From Siderastrea siderea (lineage: Eukaryota > Cnidaria > Anthozoa > Scleractinia > Rhizangiidae): 64,000 nt of DNA. This document shows positions 13,901 to 26,600 of the stretch, one piece after another. The stretch's first letter is position 1, and every line of letters begins with the position of its first letter. The stretch is from the NCBI GenBank assembly GCA_964030785.1, contig OZ034968.1, positions 69,719,399 to 69,783,398 of the forward strand. Direction: 5' to 3'. The translations under genes were made by a program, and so were the position numbers. Under the pieces are notes generated by a model. It saw only the letters and a program-made list of their open reading frames with translations. It was not told where the DNA came from and did no database searches.

Positions 13901-16900
13901 TTTTAGAGTGAACTAGTGTGGCTGTGTGCCCTGCTACTGACAGAGGTGTGTGGCCTTGACTGGGAAGCAAGGACCAATGTAGTGTGTGTGTGTCAAACGA
14001 CCAGAGCTCACTAGTGGCTGTTTCATCAATTCTACCACCAAATATGTACAGCGAACCCTGCAAGAAGTAATTTTTAAGAAATTAATATAGACCACATGAA
14101 TTACAATAATTATACCTAAAAATAATAATTATTAAGTATGTAACTGATCTGGTACACCTCTATGTGTGAACAGGACAACATTGACACACTGATGGGTAAT
14201 ACTGACCTGATCTTTTTTTAAGTTAACACTGCTACACTGTACACACTGGATATCCCTGTTGCTATTTTGGCAGCGTGAAACAGACATTTTCTTCTGGTTT
14301 GGGCACTTAATAAAATGTGCATTCATGTACATGTATACCAAGGAACCATCTGACATCCAGAGCCAAAGCATGTGGTAGACCGAGAAAGATATGGTTTCAT
14401 GTGTCAAAGAACAGCTCCAACAACAACAACAACAACAACAACAACAAACACTGGCAGGGCAGAGGCCACCATAATGGCCATAATGTAAGGAGGGTTTTCC
14501 TACAGGTGCAATGCTTAAATGGCATAAGTGCTACAGCCTACAGCCATCAGCCATTCCACATGAGAGGTGAAAAAATGGTAATTTTTCAAATCAATATGAA
14601 TTTCTCTTGAGTAAATTCTACTCCATCAAAGAGACTAAACATCAGTGTATTCAAAACATTTATGTTGCACTGAGTTCTAGCCATTCACATTCCGTGGGGG
14701 GTTCTAGCACTTCACAACCCAAAAAACAGAGAAAATGGAATGGCCAAAGACAGAACTTCATGAGTAAATTGTGAACAGACCACAATTGATCCAGAGCACT
14801 GACACTGATATATTAGTAGCTCTTAAGCCCAGTTTTCACTAGAGTGCGATAATTCTAGCTTTTGGTTAATACTTCCTTTATGTAATGTCCATAACAAAAG
14901 GTCCTTTTTTTCCTATCTTGAACAGGATTTAAGTCTGCTGGTTATATCACTTCTGCTGCTCTTTTAGTTCATTCAGGGCATCATCTCAGCCTTCATTATT
15001 TTATTTCAACTAACTTTGTTAGTTAGAAAAACAGCTAAAAGATGTGTAATGTCTGTAACGTAATATCCGTAACAACCATCATGAAAAAGAGCATAAAAAT
15101 GAAATAAAAGCATTCTAGGGGCCCTGAATAAGATAACCACAAAAGTTAGTGGGAAAAAAATTGATTGCAGAGATTTTTTGCTTGTTTTTTGCCCAAGAGA
15201 CGAATGAACTGGAAAAACTTGAAAAACTTTGGTTATTACTCCATGTAGGACCACGTGAATTGTCACAAAAATATCAGATGTCTATCACTGAGAACTGAAA
15301 AAGGTTTACAACTTTTTGTTATAATCTTAGAAGGGATCCAGTCAATTAAAGCACAAATAAACCAAAATAGATGTACATGATACTTTTTAGCATGTTATTT
15401 TGATAGTCAAATTCACAGCAGGTAATGTCCATAACGTTTTGTGTAATTTCTGTAACACAACAATTATTTCACAAATTGTACAAAGCAGAATAAGCTTGGT
15501 GAAACTTAACATCTGATCATTATTAAGAGACTTTGACTAACTGCGCCAATCATCATAAAATCCCTGTTCCATGAAAATGTCTTACAAATCACAGGAATTT
15601 ACCTTTAAAAGTCAGAATTCAAATTGGTGGTTGTTTTAGTTGTAATGTCCGTAACAGACCTTTCAATCACAATTACAGGTAGCTAAGAATAATAACTTAA
15701 AAATTGTTTTTTTCAAATAAGAGAGAAGTCTCTAAGGTACCGGTACATTGCGTTTAACAGCAAAATTAATAGCAAAACTATACATGTCCTGTGCACAGCA
15801 GAAGTCCTAAGTTGAAAAATGTTGTCTGAATGTAATGTCCATAACAGTGGAATGGCCCACATGTATCACAGTAAAATCACATTGTATAACACCTTACTAT
15901 ATCTCAACTGTGCACTGTGTAAAAATATTGATGAGAAGCTCTGGAAAGGAGAGATGTGAGATTAAAAAAATTCACGCAACTACTGACTGTACATACATTG
16001 TAAGCAACCATGGAGTGACCATAGCGCTGTGATGGGCCTTCAGTAGAATTAACAGTAGGTGTTACAACCTCCCAACTGTCACTAGGAATGTGATATCTAG
16101 AAAGAAATGAGCCAGTTAAAATAACTAGTCAGAGTTAAATTGGATTTAAATTAACAAAGGAATGTGTAAAGTTCAATGATAGTCATTCAACAAGTGTGGG
16201 GTCTTCCAAAGAAAGCTTGATATTACAGTAATTTAATTCAAGCAACATATTGATCAAAGGTGATAGAATTTACCACAACTAACATAACCGTAAACCACAA
16301 AGTTATAAGCCATTACCTTTAGTCGACAAACAAGCTGCCACTTTATTTTAAATTTGTTATTGCTGTTTTTTTTTTTACTAAACGTGGCAGCAGAGAACTG
16401 GCCTTTTGCAGTTTTCAAAAGACAGGGAGAACCAGTTCTTTTAATTCAGCTAACCATTAATGTAAGAAATGGCCAGTGCTCTGTTCTCTGTTGTGCTCGA
16501 TCTCTTAAATAATTATCTTTGTTTTCCAGTATCCTGTACACACCTGGCGAGGCTGTCAAAGGGCTGTGAGTTCAATGAATACCCTCCAAACACCCACATG
16601 TAGTCATCCAGCAAAGCAACAGCGTGAGATGCTCGGCCCTGTATTAAGTCTGTAACACACAAACAAAGGACAACACCAATTCATTTTTCATTCATGAACC
16701 TCCCTTGTTACTGGCTGAGTGGCTGACTTGTAGAGAAGAAGCTGTCATGGCGTGGTTTAACCCTTTTAGCCCCAGCATCATTATTAAAGTTCTCCTTACT
16801 GGTCATCATACACTTTAATTGGGCGGTTCCAGAAAATATCCATACCATACCACGGACGGCCTTTTGGAATTCTGAGGGCAAGGGGGGTTCTTTGAACTGG

Positions 16901-19900
16901 AAATCCCAAGGCATGGGGGGATACTTATGATAGGAATTCCAAAGGCATGGGGGGGGGGGGGGGGGGTTTCTAGATCTGGGATTTCCACAGAAGACAGACA
17001 AGAGCGTATTCCTTGAAAAAGCTAACTTTATGGACTTTTAAAATCAGTTTGCAAATAAAGCATGAACTGATGACACTACTGACTACCGCAGCAGGAGACA
17101 AGCATCGATCGACCAGACATGTGTTCCTGTTCATTTGCAGAAGAAAACCGACAAAACGTGGGTTGTACATCAAGCTCCAGAGGCCTTAATGTTGATGAAT
17201 TTCTTATCAGATTAATAAAATATGAAAAATCTACGTTTCTCACTGCTTGTACATTTCTTGCACTTCCGTCGCATGAACGGCGAAAACTCGCGTTTCGGAA
17301 ATGGCCCAACTTTTTTTTGACACCGTTTAATTCCAGAAATGCTACACATTTTGTATATCTTTGAAGGCAGTTTCTGTATAAATACATCCAAAAGATTTTT
17401 CGAATTTTTGTAGGACTTCAATATTTCCTCAATACATGTATTTGGACCAAGGACGCCATTTTTGAAGCTCGTGGGATTGGGAGTGACTGTTGACCCCGAT
17501 GGCTCCAATTCAAGATCGCGGAAACGAAAATACACTCGATCATAATATCTTCTGAATGTACACACGTACATCACACGATATTCTTATTTTAATGTCCTGT
17601 ACCAGTTTGGGGCAATGTAAAGTTAATGTAGGTTGCAACTGTTGAACAGCGGTAACGAGAAAACTTTTAGTTTTTCAGAATTTCCAGAGTCATAAAGACT
17701 CCCTCTATAACCAGCTGTACTGAACAGAAGTAGAGTCATTTGAAATAATTTTCCATAAAATAAGCCAAATTGGGCACATCAGCGAACCCTGCAGGTAATT
17801 CTGAAGGGTTTGACAAAAAAATGGAAAATCCGAATGGGAGGGGGGGTCTACGATTACAGAAATCCGGGGGCATGGGGGGATAATGCATTTTGGAAATTCC
17901 GAAGGCAGGGGGGAGTTAAAATATGGAAGCCGTCCGTGGTGTGGTATGGTATGGATATTTTCTGGAATTGCCCATTTGTTGGGTACTAGTTAGGAGAACT
18001 TGTTGAAACATCAAGACTATTCATCTTTGGTGATCATTTCCCTAATTCTCATGACCTGAATGTGTCTTAATGCACTGACATGATGAGAAGAAATTTGATG
18101 CTTATCACTATTGGGATTTAAAGGGTTAAGAGTACAGGTGTGTACACATCAAGTGATGAACATGTATCAGTCGTCAGCACCAAAGAGACAGTTGCAGGTA
18201 CACATACATGTACACATAGACCAGTGGCTGTCGATCAAAGCTTAGTTGACTGTGTGTGAGAAGAATGTGTAGGGGACCGCTGGAATTGGTTCATGCTGTC
18301 GCAATAACCCTACCATGCCTGTACTTTCCGTAGGTGTGTTTCTTGGCAAGGCTCACAAAACAAACCAAAAGCTTGCAATTGTAAAAATGGTACCTAAAAG
18401 GATCTTCCCTCCATGTACTTACCTTGGCCTTTTGATGAGTGTTGGGTCCAGAAAGCTCTATCTCCAGTAACATTACATGATGCACCTGAGTCAAACAACA
18501 CACACAACATCATGGTAAATTAAGGTGGACTTCCACTGTCCTGTTTTTTCTATGTTCATGCACACAGTATAAATGTAAATGAACTGACAAACTATGCACA
18601 GTATGAACACTTGCACTTTTTGCAAGTGTAAAGTTGGATGCTGTTCAATATTAAAATAACATTCTAAACTAGTAGTGGTGTATATGTACAGTATGTACAG
18701 TACATGTATACTGTGTATTGCATACAATAATCACCACAGGGGACAGGACCACAAGTTGTGCTCAATTTGCTACTTACAACTGTTTCTTTTGCATCAACGT
18801 ACATAAAGGCGGTGTGCCATGCACGAGAGCAAGTCACAAAGGGGTACATGTGGGGTACAAGGCACACCCATCCAAAACAAATGATACACTTTTATTACAG
18901 ATTTAGCCATTTCACATAATTTATTGAGTATGGTGCTCCACTGGCACAGGAGCTGCTACTACTCATGAACTTTGCTGAAACTACATATAATACTAAACAA
19001 CATGTACTGTAGTCAGTGATGCAAGTTCATGCCCATTTATTATTCCACTGTAGTGTAATTTACCAAATAAGGGCAAGGGAATGCGCAAAATATGCCAGAG
19101 TAATACATGTATTAACTGAAAGTCTGAAAATCTTCTTGGATGCATGAACTTTGTAGTGATAGCAGGTTTGTTTTTTGATCACACAGCAGATCAGACATTA
19201 GAAAAATACTCACTGCCTTGCAAGATCCTCATTATTTAAGTCCTTTCAAAGAGGATATTGAAGGAACCCAGCAAAGAACTTCGAAAAGTCCTTGCAATGA
19301 TGTTTGTAAGGATCCCTGCCAAATCTTTGAAGATTCTGTCAACTGCGTCAAATTTTTCAAGGATTTTGTAAGATCTTGTGAAGGACAGTGATACTTGTAT
19401 GATCCCCAGATCAAAGCAAAAACTTTTAACAGTCGAGAATATTTTCAAGACCTTTGAAATCCTTGAGGATCTTGCAGGATCCTTGCAAAGATCTTGTAAA
19501 GACATCAATTGGCATAAGATTACAGATTCCTTGCAAGATCCTGATCAAATCCTTCAAATCCTTTCTAAGATCCAGTGTTCTCCTTATCAGGCGGTAACCG
19601 GTAAAATTTACCGCTTGTAGCACCACTTGTTACCGGTTAGAACCACATGCTAAGGCTTGGATTACAAATATCCAAAATATTTGATATATATATACTATTG
19701 GATTGAATTGTGAAAGGATTTCTCGACATTTCTCCATATGTTTCTACGTTTATAAGGTGTTAATCCTATCTTTTCATTGTTTCTCCGTATATTAGTACGT
19801 TCCTAAGGTATTAGCCTTCTGGGCGTTTCTGTACGTTAGTACGTTCATCAGATGTTAGCCTTTTCTTCTCGACGTTTCTCTGTACATTAAAATCAGTTCC

Positions 19901-20651
19901 AAAAATATTAGTGTTATCTTTTCGCCATTTGTCGGAAGGTGTTGTTAGTTTTATCTCCTTGACATTTCTCTGTAAGTTAGCACGTTCGTACGGTATTAGT
20001 GTTATCTTCTCGACTTTTATCCGTAAGTTGGTATGTTCGTAAGTGCTGATATAGCATTATCTTCTCCCCAGAGATCTTCGTTGGTGCCTTTCGTGAGGTG
20101 TTTACTTCTCTTCTTGGTGTTTCTCCGTACGTTAGTACATTCATAAGTTGTTCAGTGTTAAGCGTTTTCTTCTTGATGTTCATCTGTACGGTTTTTGAAA
20201 CCTGTTTGAGCGGCTAGTTTCACGGGTAACATTAATTCTGGCTTTTATGACGGCACTTCGACTTCGGGGTGGAAAAGGATTTTCAAACGGGCTGCTTTAC
20301 CGGTCTGGAAAACTGATTTACCTGTTGCCCTGAAAATTGGGGAGAACACTGAAGATCTTTATAAGATCCTTAAATGCATCTTTTTAGGACTTTGAAAAAT
20401 CCTCATTAAATCCTTGAGGATCTTGAAGGAACCTTGCACAGATCTTGTACATATCTTGACAAGGATCCTTAAGGATCCCTGCAAAGATCTTAACAAGATC
20501 CTTAAATGGATCGTTTTAAGATCTTTGAAAGATCCTCATTAAATCCTGGACGATCTTGAAGGATCCTTGCACAGATCTTGCAAAGATCTTGACAAGGATC
20601 CTTGTAAGCTTAAGATCCTGATCAAATCCTTAAGGATCCTAGCAAAGATCT

Positions 20652-20689
<38 letters not shown>

Positions 20690-23600
20690 CCATTTTATTT
20701 TGCCAAGATCCTCGAAAGGATCCTTTTAAGATCTTTGAAAGATCCTTTTTTTTTTGTTGAGGAGCTTGTGTGAAGGATCCTTGCAAATGATCTTGTGAAG
20801 ATCTTGACAAGGATCCTAAAAAGATCCTGACCAAATCCTTGAGGATCCCGGCTAAGATTTTCAAAAGATCCTTGAAAGGATCCTTTTAAGATCTTTGAAT
20901 GATCCTTGTTTAGTCCTTGAGGATCTTGAAAGATCCTTGGAAAGTATATATGTGCAGCATTTTTTGGCCAATTTTTTTCGTGGAGTTTTTGCGAGCTCGA
21001 CGTTACATGTACCTTGACTGGTTGTGTTGCGCTGTGTTGCGTTGTGTTGCATTTTGTTGTCTGCTTCGTATTGCGTTGCGTTGTGTTGTGATGTTATGTG
21101 TTGTGATCTGTCTCTTACTTGTTACTCTATTTTGTTGGCTTAAAATTTCTCAGTTTTCCTGTTCCTTCGTTGCACGACTCGACGCAACAACTAGACGGAC
21201 TTACAACGGTTCGACCAGCTCAACCAACTCGACGACTTAATAAGCAAAACTTCCACTGTGTAATCTCCACAGGCAAACACCGTTTTCTCCGTGGAATTTT
21301 CATAATCACGACTACTTTTTTATGTGCCTTCAGTTGCCCAAGACTATGAGGAAGATATCAAATGATTTTTATCAGGGAAAGCTAACCATAATAATTTTTT
21401 GGAGAATTTTGAAGACATAGCATCAAAACTTGAAAAAAATGGGTCAATTTTTTCAAATTTCAACCCATTTTGCAATCCATCCTTGCCATCGGTAGCAACA
21501 GACGACAGGAAACAGTTTCAGTGCCGGAAGATAAACTTTTAATTAATAACAAAGCCAGACCATTATTTTTGGAATTCAATTGATACCAAGACACTTTTTA
21601 GCTTTTCAAAAAGATACTAATTTAAAATAGAGTGACATAGCCCCTTTAAAGGGGCACCGTAAACAATTTTTAGGATTGCTATAAAAAGCTAAAAGAGATA
21701 TATTCCTTTAATTCTGTTAATGTTCTAGGAGCATTTCGTGTACAAGAAAAGATATGAAATATTTTTCACAACATTCTTCTACCGAAAATCGGACTTAAAA
21801 ATCACGGTGACGGAGCCCCTCTGAAGATGGTGCAAGCTTTGACAAGGCACCCCTTTACCCAAAAACTTAACAAATACTGTATATTCAATTGCATAAAATT
21901 GGTCTACCTTTTGAGTAAAGCCAACGGAGTTTACAGGGTTGAAAGTTTAATCTTTTGGAAGAATACACTGATGAGTTGGCTCATAGATGAAAATAAAATG
22001 GTGAAAGAGTTAAGATCGTCTAAAACAATAGCCCTTTTCACAGTTAACTTTTCTCATTTGCATTACAATGTTTTTGAACATGGATGTGAGGCAATTTCGG
22101 GCAAAAAGTGCAAAATTGCCCGAAATTGCCTCACATTCACGTTCAAAAACATTGTAATGCAAATGAGAAAGGTAAACTGTGAAAAGGGCTATTGCTAGTA
22201 GAGTCGCTGGAGTTTGTTGAGTTGGTCGTTTGCTGAGTTTACAGTGATCGATGAAATCCATCTGTTGACTTTGTCGAGTCGTCAAGATGTTTGGCGGGTC
22301 GGTCAAGTTTGTCTAGTTGGTTCACGTGGTGGGGTTCGCACTGTCTTATAGTAGGTAAGGATTAATATTGTTTATCAATTTTTAGTAAGGCTCGTTGTGT
22401 TTGTCGAGTTGTGTTGAGGTCTGGAACATTTCATCTGCCAGTGAGTGAGGTTTGTTGAGTTTGTCTAGTTGGTAAGGGTCATTACGTTTATTGAGTTGTG
22501 TCAAGGCGTGGCCAGTGAGTGCAGTTTGTTGAGTATGTCGAGTAGTGTGGTTCTTACTTTCTTAAAGAAAGTGAGCATTATTGAGTTTGCCTATTTGGTA
22601 AGGAGTTGCGTCGAGGTGTGAAGTTTTGGTCTGCCTCGGCGCGTGACAATTAGTCGAATTTGTTGACTTGGTCGCGTTGTGGGTTCGGACTGTCTTAAAA
22701 TAAGTGAGGATTGTTAAGTTTGTCTGTTTGGTAAGGGTTGTTTTGTTTGTCAAGTTGTGTTGAGATGAGGAGATTTTGTCTGCCAGTGAGTGAGGGTTGT
22801 GGAGTTTGTCGAGTTGGTCGCTTAGTGGGCTTTGTACTGTCTTAAAATAAGAGAAAGATCTTGAGTTTATCCATTTGGTAAGGGTGGTTGAGTTTGTCTA
22901 GTTCTCTGGTGTAGAGATTGTCTGCCAGTGAGTGAAGTTGGTTGAGTATGACTACTAATGTACAACTTTAACATAGACGGAATACTAGAAATGCTGAACT
23001 TGTCAACAATGCAACACAGCACAAGGCAACGCAACACAACGGGATCACAATGCAACACAGCGCAACGGATCACAACGCAACACAACACAATGCAACTCAT
23101 CAGATACAACACAACAGCGATGCAATGGATTGCAACATAACGCAACGCATAATGCAACAAAACAGACACAACACAACGGATCGCAACACAACATAATGGA
23201 TTACAACACAACGCAACACAACATAATGGATTACAACACAATGAAATGCACACAACAGACACACCACAACAGAACTCACCTCAACACAACAAAACAGGAA
23301 ATAAAAACCACGCACACTATGCTAAACAAACCAGTTGAGGTAACATCCAGCTCGACCAAAAACTTCACAGAAAAAAACGGTCAAAAAACGCTGCAGGTAT
23401 ATTGCAAAGATCTTTGCTAGGATCTTTATTAGGATCTTTATTAGGATCCTTGGTAGATCTTTGTCAAATCCTTGAGGATCTTAACAAAATTAATGATTTT
23501 GCATATAAGGACAAAGCAAACAAAAAAAAATGCAGTGGAATAATAAACCGCTTATTCAGATAATGTGTGTAGACATTTCACTCATTGCTCCCAACTAGGC

Positions 23601-26600
23601 AACTTGTAAAATATCCACGCGTAACTAACAAAACACTGAATAAGGTGTATTTATTCAACAATACAACCACAAATTAAAACAGACAAACAAACACACAGTC
23701 AAATAGAAGAAATATACATGTACCTGTATTATTATACATAATTTATTTATAAGTGCCTGCCAACAAGTATTTTTCTTACCAGTGAAGCCAGAGTTACAGA
23801 CACACAGCCTTGTGGTGTTGTCACAATATCCATTCACACACGCAGCAATACAGGTTTGAATATTACAATTTGAACCTGTCCATCCTGCATCACAGACACA
23901 GTTTTCATCTTTGTTGCAATGACCATGAAAACTGCATTTGGCTGAGCAGTCTTTTGATATGCTACAAAAGAAATTAAAGCATAATTACGTGGAAATTAAA
24001 TAAAAGAATCATTGTGTTTAGTTACATGTAGGATTGACACTCCAACCATGCGCAAGATTACAAAATAAATTATGGCTTTCTGCAAAATTATTGCTTTTTG
24101 CAAAAGCAGTCAAACACAATTTAGCAAAGAATATGGATAATGCTGGAAAAAGTTCATTTTGATGGTCTTCAAAAACCCGATCATTATTTTGCATCAAAAT
24201 AAATATAAAGTAATTAAACAAATAAATTAATTAATACAGTAACTGGCCATTGACAGCTGAAGTGACCATAGTGTAAAACTTAATAGTGTGTGGTATTGGT
24301 CAGTACGGACAATTTTTTACAAGCTGCAGACTACCCTTGTTTACATGTCATGTTCAGCATTGAAGACATTATTTTTCTTTAAATAGATGTAATACAGTCA
24401 TGTGACTACAATTTACTTACAATAATAATGTACAAATCACTGTGTACAGTGTCTTATAACAAATTTCAATAAATTATAATATAATAATTGCAATTTGTTA
24501 TAAAACCCTATGATTTTATTAAAAATCATCAAATTTTGACTGCAGCAAACTTTTCGTATAATTATAAAATTGTGGTAATTATTATACACGTAATACAAGG
24601 CTCTCTACTGACAAGTTCAGCAATCTAGGACTAAGCCCACACCTATATTAAAAAACATGCACACACACAAGCCAGCGAGCAGGCTCTCGTTTGGGTTATA
24701 TGTGTGAGATGCGACACACAAGTGGTGAAGCTGCAAGATGAGCGGCAAAGCCGTGGGGGCATGGGACGAGGAGGGCTCGCGCATATACCCCAAACGAGAG
24801 CCTGCCTGCAAGCTACACACACACACTTGCACTTGTTTCCAACATGAGGTCTCCTTATTAAGCCCAAAAGGGATTGCTGAGAGCTCCTGGCCAATTTTTA
24901 TGTTAATATAATGACTTGCCAATATTTTCAAATCATGTATATAGTTTCAACCACTGCCTACCTGTATTTAATTCTAAATCCATTCTCAACATAGTGTCTG
25001 TCACTGTAAAAGTACAGAAAAGCAGAGCCAGACTTGGCCTGTAACTTGTGAACTTGTCCATCGGCATACTTTTCTTTTGTAGTGTCCTTTATGACGCCAC
25101 TGGAAATTAATGAAAGCAAGCAACTTAACCCTTTAAGCCCTGATAAAAAAATGCATCTTCTCAATACTGATCTCCACACATTTCTTATGACACTAGTAAG
25201 GAGAATTTGTCTAAATATCAAGACATTCTATCCATAGTGATCACTTCCTTTATTCTTGCCACTTGAATATTCAAACAAGTAGTGATCATGTAAAGAGAAA
25301 TTTCATTTTCATCGGGGCTTAGTGCTTAAAGGGCAGGCTTTTACTCCAGCTAAAAAACCAAAATTGGGCATCCAAGGGGTGTATACGTTTCTTTTTTATT
25401 TGATAAGAGATTAAGGTGGAACAATTGGCTAAAGGTCCAAAAAAAATTTTCTTGTTATTTCGCTTATTGTGTAGTTCATGTATTGTTATGTTGTCATTTA
25501 CAAAATAGCGGCTCAGTGATCGCTAGTTTCCGAGAAAGAGAGGTTTGAAGTTTGTTGTCACGCGGCCATTTTGAGCCGCCACCTTGGAATTTTGCGTGTA
25601 GACTCCCTTCTGGTCTCGCTTACGGCGGGATGTCTTTGTCATGCAGCAAGGTAAAGTTGACAAATCAAAAGAGCAAAAATATTACAATTGCCGGCTGCAA
25701 CTACCTCATACTAGAAGTATTACCCAGGTACACAAACTCCTCTTTCATCAAAGTATCTCCATAATTATTAAAACCGGTAAGATCTTCAATCTTTGGTTCA
25801 AAATTATGCATCCTCATGCGGTCCACAGCCGAATGTTTCCACGATAAACTTCCGATATTTACCCGACATTGACATATAACTACCCTGTGAACAGATTTAT
25901 ATCAGATAGAAATAAATCTACCGCATCTTTGAAAGTTTTCGAATCTCTTTCAGATGAATGTAAGCTGCCTCCTTTTTTTTTTTTTTTTTTTTTTTCTTTT
26001 TTCTTCAACTTACATTTTATTTCAAACATTACGTTATTTACAGATACAAAAGCTTTACATTTAAGACGATAAGTATACAAAACAGAAAAACTGAGGTAAA
26101 TAGACAACTATGACGACTACAAAGACTAATTACGGGAAAAAAAGAAGCAGAAAAAAACAATAATAAAATAAATAAATAAAATAAAGTGCCTTACGAAATT
26201 TCACCGAAAAGAGATTTAGAGTTGAATTTGAGACTTTGAGCTACTTTTTTTGATAGATATTTTATCTTTTAGGAGGGCTAGGAAGGTTTCGAAGTAGTAG
26301 TGTTGTTCATCTTTCGAGGCAGTGTAGATATAGTATTTAGCAATAAGTACACAGAGGTTTAAGCCAAGTCGCAAAGGAGAGTTAATTGTAAAACCATAGA
26401 TAATGTTTTTCTCGTGTAACTCAATGGAATCGTCATTTTTGACGTTCCACCACGTAGCAAACGTATTCCAGAAAGCCTGAACATTCGGACAAGAGACAAA
26501 AAGATGTCTCAGAGTTTGCGTTTGCGTGCATAGGTGACATTTATCATGATCCTTGATTTTATCCCTGTAAAGGGTGGAATTGGTTGGTAAAATATGGTGG

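Larger units (their letters stand above)
19220..23485. mobile_element. Foldback-like element with tandem-repeat arms
   Basis: Symmetric order A-B-C-D...D'-C'-B'-A'. A: arrays of GATCCTTGAAAGATCTT-like units (19,220-19,572, 20,352-20,940; right 23,400-23,485). B: about 80 bases of unique sequence (20,941-21,020 and 23,320-23,400 inverted, both with GTGAAGTTTTT-like and GCTCGACGTTAC-like cores). C: GTTGTGTTGCGTTG runs (21,020-21,110) against CAACGCAACACAAC runs (22,995-23,280). D: CGACTCGACGCAACAAC-like (21,175-21,240) against GAGTTTGTCGAGTTGGTCG units (22,200-22,930). The middle holds other MITEs. Confidence 0.75.

Noticed and set aside
22867..23420. Cys-rich and Asn/Thr-rich open frames on both strands
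   Set aside because: They come from the CAACACAACG array of the foldback-like element; no splice context or domain.
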